Source: Candidatus Uhrbacteria bacterium
Lineage (GTDB): Bacteria > Patescibacteriota > Patescibacteriia > 2-12-FULL-60-25
Assembly (NCBI GenBank): GCA_903828685.1
Contig: CAIKNB010000153.1
Location: 1-12,316, forward strand
Length of the DNA stretch: 12,316 nucleotides
Direction of reading: 5' to 3'
Shown here: piece after piece, positions 1 to 6,673 of the stretch
How the letters are laid out: each line of letters begins with the position of its first letter
Position numbering within the stretch: position 1 is the stretch's first letter
Notes under the pieces: model-generated
Seen by the model: the letters and a program-made list of their open reading frames with translations, nothing else
Databases searched by the model: none
Told to the model about the DNA's origin: nothing
Made by a program: the position numbers and the translations under genes

Positions 1-753
1 AGCCATGAGCTTCATCAAACCGTCAACGATATCCGAAACGTAAACAAGCGAAGTGCGGAAAGTCTCGTCGCCGTAAATCACCAGCTCCTTGTTATCCAAA
101 GCGTCGGTGATGAAATCCGGAATCATGTGACCGTCAAACAAAGGCATACGCGGGCCGTAGGTGCGGAAGATGCGTGCGATCTTGGTTTCGATGCCGTGCA
201 CCAAGTGATAAGTCTCGAGCATAGTCTCGGCGTAACGCTTACCTTCGTCATAACATGCGCGCTGGCTCAAAGAATTCACCGTGCCCCACATTTCCTCTTT
301 GAACAATCCCCCGTCTGCCGGGCGCGGGCCGTAGACCACAGCAGCCGAAGAAAACAAAATTTTTGAACGGTAGCGCACGGCCAAATCCAACACGTTCTTC
401 ATGGCGACGGAATTGGACAACAGCGTCTGGGCCCTGAATTGCTCGAACTTTTTTGGGCTGGTGGGACAGGCCAGATGATAGATTTCCTGGATGCCCTGGA
501 ATTTGATCTTGAAACGCGTAAGTTCAGGGAATGCTTCGGGATCGAACGGCGTGTTCAGATCATGCCGGATGAATTCGAAATCCTGATTTTTGAGCAGCTG
601 GTCGATATTCGACTCCTGCGAAGTCACAAAGTTGTCCACGCAGATGACGCGCGAGGTCTTGAGCAACTCCTCGCACAAGAACGAGCCGATGAATCCGGCG
701 CCGCCTGTCACCAATACGTTCTTCTTTTCAAATTGTCCGTTGTCCTCGGGCAT
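1..753 (-). CDS. NAD-dependent epimerase/dehydratase, UDP-glucuronate decarboxylase-like (3' part cut by window edge)
   Basis: Extended short-chain dehydrogenase/reductase acting on a nucleotide sugar. The ATG is at 753-751 and the frame stays open for 251 codons to position 1, so the C-terminus lies outside. Visible motifs are the NAD-binding TGGAGFIGS near residues 16-24, HLACP near 93-97, the Y168/K172 pair in YDEGKR, and RIFRTYGPRM. The last three are hallmarks of the UDP-glucuronate decarboxylase (UXS) branch. The UXS family normally has S-T-S-E-V-Y-G before the catalytic tyrosine; here it reads SSAAVVYG (135-142), so both the catalytic Ser/Thr and the Glu positions appear substituted. 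It is a close paralogue of the gene just upstream (765-1784), with an 11-bp gap and no clear Shine-Dalgarno sequence, so it is probably co-transcribed. The family is certain. The reaction is not: it may be a decarboxylase-derived epimerase or dehydratase rather than a true UXS. Confidence 0.88.
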   Translation of the reverse strand, partial: MPEDNGQFEKKNVLVTGGAGFIGSFLCEELLKTSRVICVDNFVTSQESNIDQLLKNQDFEFIRHDLNTPFDPEAFPELTRFKIKFQGIQEIYHLACPTSPKKFEQFRAQTLLSNSVAMKNVLDLAVRYRSKILFSSAAVVYGPRPADGGLFKEEMWGTVNSLSQRACYDEGKRYAETMLETYHLVHGIETKIARIFRTYGPRMPLFDGHMIPDFITDALDNKELVIYGDETFRTSLVYVSDIVDGLMKLMA

Positions 754-764
754 ATGTTTAGGTG

Positions 765-1784
765 TTAAATAATTCCCTTGATTAGATGTTTATGCGATTT
801 TGAATAATCTATCATCTGGCGTAAGCCGTCTTCCAGACGCATCAAGGGCATCCAGCCCAAGATTTCGCGCGCCCGCGTGATATCCGGCAGTCCGGCCTCG
901 ATATAATGCGCAAAAGGCGGCTCAAAACGCACACGCGAACCTGAACCGGTCAGACGCATGATTTCCTGGGCCACCGAGGTCAAGCGCAAATCCTGATCCG
1001 AACCCAGATTGAGCAGCGTGACGTCGATAGGCGTGGACATGAGGCGCGACAAGCCGTCCACCACGTCGGTTACGTAGCACAACGAAGTCCGCGCGTCTTC
1101 GTCACCGGCGATGACGATGTCCTTATTATCCAAAGCGGAGAGCACCATGTCAGGTATAAGGTTGCCGTCGAACAGCTTCATGCGCGGCCCATAAGTGCGG
1201 AAGATGCGTGCAATCTTTACGTCTAATCCGTAGACATCGGTATAAGTCTGCAAGATGGCTTCGGAAAAGCGCTTGCCCTCGTCGTAAGCACCACGCGGCG
1301 TCAGGTGATCGATATGGCATTCATCAGTTTCGACGTATTGCGTTTTGCCCGGCTGGCGCGACCCGTAAAGAACGCTGGACGAGGCATACAGCATTTTGGC
1401 GTGGTACTTGACTGCAATATCCAAAACGTTCTTGACGCCGATTGAATTGGTCAGCACCGTAGCGATCTTGAAGTCATCAAAGTAACGTTTGGAGATGGGA
1501 CAAGCCAGATGGTAAATCTCCTGGATGCCTTGGAAGCGAACTTTAAAGCGCTCCAACTCGGTCAAGCTGTCCAGATCCAAAGGCTGAATGATGTCATGGT
1601 TGATGAATTCGAAATTCGGATTGCGCAGCAAATGATCGATATTGGAAAGCGAGCTGGTGATGAAGTTGTCCACGCAGATGACATGCGCATCCTTTACCAA
1701 AAGTTCGCACAGATGCGAACCGATAAATCCGGCCCCGCCGGTCACGAGGATATTTTTGCGTTCAAAAATGGGTTGCAATGGCAT
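765..1784 (-). CDS. NAD-dependent epimerase/dehydratase, UDP-glucuronate decarboxylase-like
   Basis: Complete 339-residue extended SDR protein, a usual length for the UXS/GalE superfamily. It has TGGAGFIGS at 15-23, an acidic residue in VDN at 38-40 for the NAD ribose, HLACP at 92-96, the catalytic pair Y167/K171 in YDEGKR, RIFRTYGPRM at 193-202, and PDITRAREILGW at 300-311. This architecture is typical of UDP-glucuronate decarboxylase, which makes UDP-xylose in the cytoplasm. Two UXS features are missing. The catalytic Glu before VYG is Val138 (SSSVLYG), and the basic residues usually just before PDI are replaced by EAGL. The exact product is therefore uncertain. The ATG at 1784 lies 9 nt downstream of a perfect TATAAT, which supports this start and suggests a nearly leaderless mRNA. 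A paralogous copy follows directly, so this is a tandem duplication. Confidence 0.9.
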   Translation of the reverse strand: MPLQPIFERKNILVTGGAGFIGSHLCELLVKDAHVICVDNFITSSLSNIDHLLRNPNFEFINHDIIQPLDLDSLTELERFKVRFQGIQEIYHLACPISKRYFDDFKIATVLTNSIGVKNVLDIAVKYHAKMLYASSSVLYGSRQPGKTQYVETDECHIDHLTPRGAYDEGKRFSEAILQTYTDVYGLDVKIARIFRTYGPRMKLFDGNLIPDMVLSALDNKDIVIAGDEDARTSLCYVTDVVDGLSRLMSTPIDVTLLNLGSDQDLRLTSVAQEIMRLTGSGSRVRFEPPFAHYIEAGLPDITRAREILGWMPLMRLEDGLRQMIDYSKSHKHLIKGII

Positions 1785-1793
1785 GTTCAGGCT

Positions 1794-1799
1794 ATTATA
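1794..1799 (-). promoter_or_regulatory. TATAAT -10 box just before the SDR gene
   Basis: A perfect TATAAT reads on the minus strand, ending 9 nt before the ATG at 1784. Initiation about 7 nt downstream would give a leader of only 2-3 nt. No good -35 element lies 16-18 bp upstream; the hexamer at 17-bp spacing is TAGCTA, which falls inside the CTAG repeat. It may be a weak or extended promoter, or chance in an AT-richer gap. Confidence 0.4.
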
Positions 1800-1811
1800 G
1801 CGAGCTTACAC

Positions 1812-1880
1812 ACCAGTAGCTAGTAGCTAGCATCTGGTAGCTAGGTCAATCCTAGCTGCTAGCTACCAGACCCTAGCTGC
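1812..1880. repeat. CTAG-rich inverted/tandem repeat cluster
   Basis: Six CTAG tetramers fall within 57 bp (1820, 1827, 1841, 1852, 1859 and 1873). A perfect 12-bp inverted repeat pairs 1833-1844 with 1859-1870 around a 14-nt loop. A smaller 7-bp hairpin (1839-1845 with 1851-1857, 5-nt loop) competes with it. The array lies between the gtrA stop codon, which is itself built from one CTAG at 1873-1876, and the TATAAT of the next gene. There is no U-run after the stem on the minus strand, so it is not a canonical intrinsic terminator. It could be an mRNA-stabilising hairpin, a protein-binding palindrome or a dispersed genomic repeat. Confidence 0.7.
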
Positions 1881-2316
1881 TCTTTTTTCTTAAATGTCTC
1901 CAGGGATCAGGATGGAAGGTGAAAAAGCGATGCGAGGCAAAAGTGAAAAACGCAATAATGGCCGTGACCAAGATGATGACCAGGAAATCGTAAAGCTTCA
2001 GCACATCCTGGCCGATCCAAAACAAAAAACTATTCAAAGCCGTGGCCACGAGCGCCACCAGAGTGAATCGACTGACCGCTCCCCAGGTGCGTTGGGCTGC
2101 TTCGAAAGTGAAATGACGGTTCGCCTCGAAGTTGAACACCGTAACCACGACGACCACGATGGTATATTCGAAAGTACGCGGCCCGTCCGGCCACAACACG
2201 CGCGACAGCAAAGCGTAGCTGCCGAGGTTTAACAGCAACGAAGAAATGCCAATGATAAAAAAACTGATCAGCCGTCTCCTTTCGGCCCACAACTTTTTAT
2301 GAATCGAGGAAAACAT
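1873..2316 (-). CDS. GtrA-like family membrane protein
   Basis: Small polytopic inner-membrane protein of the GtrA family (147 residues from this start). Members are thought to help move or orient polyprenyl-phosphate-linked sugars for glycan or O-antigen modification. Four hydrophobic segments are visible near residues 16-38, 50-64, 83-103 and 108-126. Two family signatures follow the second and fourth: NFEANRHFTF (62-71) and HRFFTF (129-134). The tail is basic (RHLRKKSS). I chose the ATG at 2316 because it overlaps the upstream protease stop as TGATG, which suggests translational coupling. In-frame alternatives are ATG at 2328, with a GGAG 12 nt upstream, and GTG at 2346; each adds a few residues. 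The usual GT2 partner is not adjacent, but a GtrB/DPMS-like GT2 domain is encoded at 7613-9019. Confidence 0.88.
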   Translation of the reverse strand: MFSSIHKKLWAERRRLISFFIIGISSLLLNLGSYALLSRVLWPDGPRTFEYTIVVVVVTVFNFEANRHFTFEAAQRTWGAVSRFTLVALVATALNSFLFWIGQDVLKLYDFLVIILVTAIIAFFTFASHRFFTFHPDPWRHLRKKSS

Positions 2317-4217
2317 CAGCGTGGCCATGTTTCGAAATATCTCCACCCGTCTGCTTCATTCTCGCCATCCGGTATCTGGGTCCAATGCGAGATATTGATG
2401 GGCTTTTGGCTCACATGCAAACCGCTGGCATCGTTGACGAACACCAGCTGCCCGTCTGGCGAAAGGATGTCGTAAACCGCTCCGCCTTGCTTGGCTAACG
2501 CGCGGCGATTGAGCCAGCCCTGGGCCCCGAGCTTGAGTGTGGACTGCGCAGCCGCAAGCTGCACGCCGCCCTGCCCGATGATGGCCAGCTGCCCGCTTTG
2601 GAATTTGGAAGTGACGAGGAACGACGGCTTGGGACGCGTCACGGAAAGCGCCGAGATGCCGTTGGCTTTGCTGCCCGCGAACGGCGTAAAGACCGCCGGC
2701 ACAGGTTCGGCCTGCGAAGCCAGCCATGCGCGCCGGCCATTCGCCTCTCCCAAAAACAAAGTATCGTGTCCGTTGGAATCCAAATCTTGCGCTGCTAGAT
2801 ACAAACCGCCGTTGATATCCGTGCCTTCGCTGCCGGCCGCGACCAGCACGCCGTCCAGCCGGTAGATACGCCAGCCGCCGGTAGCGTCGCCAATGGTGGT
2901 GGCCACGATCTCTGGTTTGTCCTTGCCGCTCCAACGGATAAAAGCTGCACGCACGCCGCGCTTGTCTCCCTGATTACCAACGAAGAACCGATGGAGTTCG
3001 GTGCCGTCTTCAGTCACTACTCTGACTTCAGGCGACTGCCCTGGCTTAGCCGTCTCGAGAAATAGCGGGCCTAAGGTTTGGCTTGCTGCATCACGCTGCA
3101 CGGCATGCGCCGCGTTGATGATGCCGCTGCCCAACTTGCCGTTAAGCGCTGCCGGTAAGTTCATGATTGGATCCGCGGTCTGTGTGATGCGCTCAGCCAA
3201 CTCCACTGCAGTCCACGACGGATGTTCGGCTTTGAGCAGCGCGGCCAAACCGCTGACTAGAGGCGCAGCCACCGAAGTCCCGCTCAACCCTCCCAGATAG
3301 CCGGCAGCCGGTTCGAGCGTCACCGGATCATATGCCGGGCGCGCCGCGAAGACGTCATTGCCCGGAGCGCTCACGTCCACGCATGCGCCGTAGTTGGCGT
3401 AAGCGGTTTTGGTCAAATCTTTGTTCAGCGCCGAAACGCTTAAGGCGCCGCGCCCAGCCGCACCCTTATCGCACGCCGGATAGCCGGGCTTCGAATCCAG
3501 ATTGTCGCCAGCGGAGCTGTCGTCGCTGTTGCCCGCAGCGCTCACCACCAGCACGCCTTGCGCTGTAGCTTCACGGATGGCGTCTTGCAAAGAAGCGTCA
3601 AAATCGTAACCCACGAAACTCAAATTGATGATGTCCGCACCGTGCGACACAGCGTAACGTATGGCGGCGGTGATATCCTCGTCCCGGCCATAGCCACTAG
3701 GACTCAAGACTACGAGCGGCATGATTTTGGCCTGCCAAGCTACGCCGGCTATGCCCATGTCATTGTTGCCCACGGCTGCGATAAGCGAGGATACCGCAGT
3801 GCCGTGCAGCCAGGCGTCGAACAAGCCGTCCGGCGAATACACCGGGCGCACGTCGCCCGAAGCGGTCAAAAAATTCCAGCCATGTACATCATCTACGTAG
3901 CCGTCGCCGTCATCATCCTTGTTGTTGCCCGCGATCTCACCCGGGTTGGTCCAGAGATTGGATTTGATATCCGGATGGTTGGGATCCAAACCGCTGTCGA
4001 TCACGGCCACGATCACGTCGGGTGAGCCTGTCGCCGAGTTCCATGCCTGACGCGCGTTGATGGAATCCAGATACCATTGCTTAGACAAAAAAGTATCGTT
4101 GGTGTTGACCGGACTTGTGGAAGTAGCGGCCTGGGCCGGCATGGCGGAAAAGACGCAAAAACAAAAACCCGCGGCAAGGGCCCAAAAAGCTCGGCGTAAG
4201 TCAAAAATTTTCGGCAT
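2316..4217 (-). CDS. Secreted S8 (subtilisin-like) serine peptidase with C-terminal propeller-like region
   Basis: A 633-residue exported protease. A signal peptide covers residues 1-30, with a basic start, a hydrophobic core and an AQA-A cleavage site. The S8 catalytic triad is complete: Asp74 in VIDSGLD, His138 in HGT and Ser315 in GTSVAAP, with oxyanion Asn230 in AAGN. An Asp-rich loop (DDDGDGYVDD, 101-110) is typical of subtilases with a YVDDVxGW motif and may bind calcium. The domain ends near SGIINAAHAV (364-373). Residues about 385-633 hold repeated beta-like units of FG-GAP/VCBS character, for example WRIYRLDG and AAQDLDSNGHD. Only about 43 residues separate the cleavage site from Asp74, leaving no room for an I9 inhibitor prodomain. 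Cys249 and Cys279 could form a disulfide. There is no C-terminal membrane anchor. It is the first gene of a minus-strand group with gtrA and two sugar-nucleotide enzymes; its substrate is unknown. Confidence 0.93.
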   Translation of the reverse strand: MPKIFDLRRAFWALAAGFCFCVFSAMPAQAATSTSPVNTNDTFLSKQWYLDSINARQAWNSATGSPDVIVAVIDSGLDPNHPDIKSNLWTNPGEIAGNNKDDDGDGYVDDVHGWNFLTASGDVRPVYSPDGLFDAWLHGTAVSSLIAAVGNNDMGIAGVAWQAKIMPLVVLSPSGYGRDEDITAAIRYAVSHGADIINLSFVGYDFDASLQDAIREATAQGVLVVSAAGNSDDSSAGDNLDSKPGYPACDKGAAGRGALSVSALNKDLTKTAYANYGACVDVSAPGNDVFAARPAYDPVTLEPAAGYLGGLSGTSVAAPLVSGLAALLKAEHPSWTAVELAERITQTADPIMNLPAALNGKLGSGIINAAHAVQRDAASQTLGPLFLETAKPGQSPEVRVVTEDGTELHRFFVGNQGDKRGVRAAFIRWSGKDKPEIVATTIGDATGGWRIYRLDGVLVAAGSEGTDINGGLYLAAQDLDSNGHDTLFLGEANGRRAWLASQAEPVPAVFTPFAGSKANGISALSVTRPKPSFLVTSKFQSGQLAIIGQGGVQLAAAQSTLKLGAQGWLNRRALAKQGGAVYDILSPDGQLVFVNDASGLHVSQKPINISHWTQIPDGENEADGWRYFETWPR

Positions 4218-4361
4218 GGCTGTCGAACCAACATGTTATCAGCCTGGTAAAAGCCTGTCGATTATCAATAACGGTACTATATCTAGACAAAATCGACCTC
4301 ATAGACGGCAGCAAACAGCAACTCGACGAAATCCCAAAAATCTGCCAATCTACCTAGGAAT
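4218..4361. promoter_or_regulatory. Divergent intergenic region with probable back-to-back promoters
   Basis: This 144-bp gap separates the divergent protease and sugar transferase genes, so both promoters should lie here. On the minus strand TATAGT (4281-4276) is one base from a -10 consensus. On the plus strand TACTAT/TATATC (4275-4283) overlaps it, so the two promoters could compete. No convincing -35 element is visible for either. A GTTAT/ATAAC inverted pair (4235-4239 and 4268-4272) could be an operator, but it is short. AGGAA (4356-4360) is only 1 nt from the plus-strand ATG, too close for an ideal ribosome binding site. Confidence 0.35.
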
Positions 4362-5750
4362 ATGTACCAATTCGGCCTCAAAGTTAAAAGACTGCTCCTG
4401 GTCGTAGGCGACTACGCAGTTTTTCAGATCGCTCTGCTGCTCACCCTGCTCATCCGCTACGGCGGCATCAGCCAGCAGAATCTGAACGTCCACGTCCTGC
4501 CGTTTTCCATCTTAGGGCTGGTCTGGATCTTATCGTTTTATATCGTGGGCTTATACAACCTGACTTTGACGCGCGACAGCTTCATGTTCTTCCGCACGTT
4601 TTTGGAAGGCATGGTAGTCAACCTCGTGCTGGCTTTGGGATTCTTTTATCTGTTCCCCTTTTTCGGCATTGCGCCGCGCACAAATTTGATTTTGGATTTC
4701 GTGCTCATCCTGCTCCTGGGATATGCCTGGCGCCTGGCGTTCAATAAGCTCATCGCACCCACGCTCTTCCGCAACCGCATACTCTTCGTGGGCAGCGGCA
4801 GTGATGCGGCGCGCCTGCACAGCCTGCTTAAATCGAGCGCCTTGGGCTTTGAGCTGGTAGCCGTGACCGAGACGGCGCCGGGTACGCGGTTTGATGATGG
4901 TCGCGTAAGCTGGCACGTGTCCATAGACCAGATCGAACAGATACTCCGCGAACGCAGCATTAATACCATCGTACTGGGCCATCGGCCTGATGACGTTCCG
5001 GGTTTGCGCGAAGCTTTGTATCGGACTCTGTTCACGCCAGTCACGCTGGTAGACCGCGCCTCGCTAGAAGAGACGGTCACAGGCCGCGTGCCGTTGGAAT
5101 ACGTGTCGCAAACCTGGTTCCTGGAGCATCTGCGGGAAAACGAAAAAGCTTGGTACGATTCCTTCAAGCGCATCGCTGATATTATCCTCGCCATCCCCAT
5201 CGGACTCTTCACCTTGATCCTGTTCCCGTTCGTGGCTTTGCTCGTCAAACTCTCATCGCCTGGTCCTATCTTGATCCGCCAGACGCGCATCGGAAAATAC
5301 GGCAAGCCTTTCAAGCTCTTCAAGTTCCGCAGCATGATCGCCATGGCGCCCGATGGCAGCGCCGAAGCCGGCAACGGACCGCGCTTCGCCGTAAAGAACG
5401 ATCCGCGCGTCACCAAAGTCGGACGCTTTCTGCGCAACTCGCGTCTGGATGAGTTGCCGCAGATCTGGAACGTGCTGCGCGGCGACATGAGCTTGATCGG
5501 TCCGCGGCCAGAACGTCCAGAGTTCGTGGAAGAACTTACGCGTCAAATGCCGTTCTATGGTTTGCGCCATCTCACGCGTCCCGGACTCACGGGCTGGGCT
5601 CAAGTCAATTTCCCCTATGCCTCAACTTTGGAAGACAACCTAAAAAAATTGCAATACGATTTGTTTTACATCAAAAACCGCTCGCCGCTCTTGGACGTTT
5701 CCATCCTGCTCAAGACGATCGGGATTGTAGTGCGCCGCAAGGGAACGTGA
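4362..5750 (+). CDS. Polyprenyl-phosphate sugar-1-phosphate transferase (exopolysaccharide-type polyprenyl glycosylphosphotransferase)
   Basis: A 462-residue membrane enzyme of the WbaP/CpsE/PHPT type. It transfers a sugar-1-phosphate from a nucleotide sugar to undecaprenyl phosphate at the cytoplasmic face, the committed step of surface glycan assembly. Four N-terminal hydrophobic segments lie near 8-32, 46-65, 82-104 and 106-126, followed by a soluble Rossmann-like region (about 138-230) with RILFVGSGSD. The C-terminal bacterial sugar transferase domain follows, with a membrane-inserting helix near 272-297 ending in SSPGP, then FKLFKFRSM (317-325), the catalytic Asp363-Glu364 in RLDELPQ, SLIGPRPERPEF and RPGLTGWAQV. 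All family signatures are intact, and the length is standard. It is the only plus-strand gene in the window, set between two minus-strand groups. Its TGA abuts the stop of the convergent epimerase with no base between. The donor sugar cannot be read from sequence. Confidence 0.94.
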   Translation: MYQFGLKVKRLLLVVGDYAVFQIALLLTLLIRYGGISQQNLNVHVLPFSILGLVWILSFYIVGLYNLTLTRDSFMFFRTFLEGMVVNLVLALGFFYLFPFFGIAPRTNLILDFVLILLLGYAWRLAFNKLIAPTLFRNRILFVGSGSDAARLHSLLKSSALGFELVAVTETAPGTRFDDGRVSWHVSIDQIEQILRERSINTIVLGHRPDDVPGLREALYRTLFTPVTLVDRASLEETVTGRVPLEYVSQTWFLEHLRENEKAWYDSFKRIADIILAIPIGLFTLILFPFVALLVKLSSPGPILIRQTRIGKYGKPFKLFKFRSMIAMAPDGSAEAGNGPRFAVKNDPRVTKVGRFLRNSRLDELPQIWNVLRGDMSLIGPRPERPEFVEELTRQMPFYGLRHLTRPGLTGWAQVNFPYASTLEDNLKKLQYDLFYIKNRSPLLDVSILLKTIGIVVRRKGT

Positions 5751-6668
5751 TCAAGCCGCCGGTTCTATCCCCTCATCCCGCAACAACTGACGCAAGCCGT
5801 CGTCGAATTTGACTAGCGGATCCCAGCCCAACATTTCCTTGGTAAGTGAGATGTCTGCTTTGGTATCTCGCGCTTCAGCTCCGCGCGGCGGAATATGCTT
5901 AATTTCTCCGCCCACGATGTGCGCGATTTTGTTGATGCTGTGTTGTTCTCCGCCGCCCACATTCAAGACCTCGCCCTTGCCGACTTTATCCGCTGCCATG
6001 GCCAGCATATTGGCACGCACAACATCTGAGACATGCGTGAAGTCGCGTGTCTGTTCGCCGTCGCCAGCCACGGTCAGCGGCTCCCCTGCTTTGCGTGCGC
6101 GCTTGAAGATGGCGATGACCGTGACGTAAGCGCCTTCATCGGCCATGCGCGGACCGTAAACATTGAAATAGCGCAGCGACACGGTCTCCAAGCCGTAGAA
6201 ACGATTGAATTGTTCTGCCAGTTTTTCGCCGATATATTTCTGCAAACCGTACGGATTGAGCGGATTAGCCGGCATGTCCGGACGCAATGGCATGATTGGC
6301 TGATTGCCATAAGCCGAGGATGAAGCCGAATACACCACGCGTTTGACCTTGGCGTCGCGCGCCGCCACCAGCACATTCAAAGTTCCCATCACATTGGCTT
6401 GCATGGTTATCACCGGATCATCAATGGAGAGCTGGATGCGCGGCAAGGCGCCAACATGAAACACACCATCGATGCCATTGAAGTAAGGCTTGATCTCATC
6501 CAGCTTGGTGAAGTCAGTCAGGATGAATTCGGCTTTCGGATTTACGCGCTCGCGTTTGCCCGTGGACAGGTTGTCCAAGATACGGACTTCGTGTCCGGCT
6601 TCGATGAGCTTGTCTACAAGGTTGGAGCCGATGAAGCCAGCCCCTCCCGTTACAAGAAAACGTGACAT
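5751..6668 (-). CDS. NAD-dependent nucleotide-sugar epimerase (GalE/WbpP-like SDR)
   Basis: A 305-residue extended SDR protein resembling UDP-glucose or UDP-GlcNAc 4-epimerases, cytoplasmic. It has TGGAGFIGS (7-15), acidic LDN (31-33), SASSSAYG (114-121), the catalytic pair Tyr140/Lys144 in YGLQK, LRYFNVYGPRM (165-175), and GDGEQTRDFTHVSD (202-215) of the sugar-binding half. The segment ALPRIQLSIDDP (74-85) is like the UDP-GlcNAc/UDP-GlcA epimerase subgroup (WbpP). It follows the dehydrogenase gene by 5 bp with no Shine-Dalgarno sequence, so it is co-transcribed and could epimerise the UDP-uronate made by that enzyme, or act as a plain Glc/Gal-type epimerase. Its stop codon directly meets the stop of the convergent transferase gene. 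Confidence 0.92.
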   Translation of the reverse strand: MSRFLVTGGAGFIGSNLVDKLIEAGHEVRILDNLSTGKRERVNPKAEFILTDFTKLDEIKPYFNGIDGVFHVGALPRIQLSIDDPVITMQANVMGTLNVLVAARDAKVKRVVYSASSSAYGNQPIMPLRPDMPANPLNPYGLQKYIGEKLAEQFNRFYGLETVSLRYFNVYGPRMADEGAYVTVIAIFKRARKAGEPLTVAGDGEQTRDFTHVSDVVRANMLAMAADKVGKGEVLNVGGGEQHSINKIAHIVGGEIKHIPPRGAEARDTKADISLTKEMLGWDPLVKFDDGLRQLLRDEGIEPAA

Positions 6669-6673
6669 AAATT

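Noticed and set aside
1812..1880. CRISPR-like repeat array
   Set aside because: The CTAG units are short and irregularly spaced, with no uniform spacers and no cas genes nearby.
1833..1889. Rho-independent terminator on the plus strand (12-bp stem followed by a T-run at 1882-1887)
   Set aside because: The T-run is about 12 nt past the stem and no plus-strand gene lies upstream. The T-run simply encodes the Lys-rich tail of the GtrA protein on the other strand.
4646..5488. Long open frame (280 codons) on the minus strand
   Set aside because: It is antisense to the conserved sugar transferase, rich in Ser/Arg, and shows no family motif. The opposite strand has an intact, fully motif-bearing protein.
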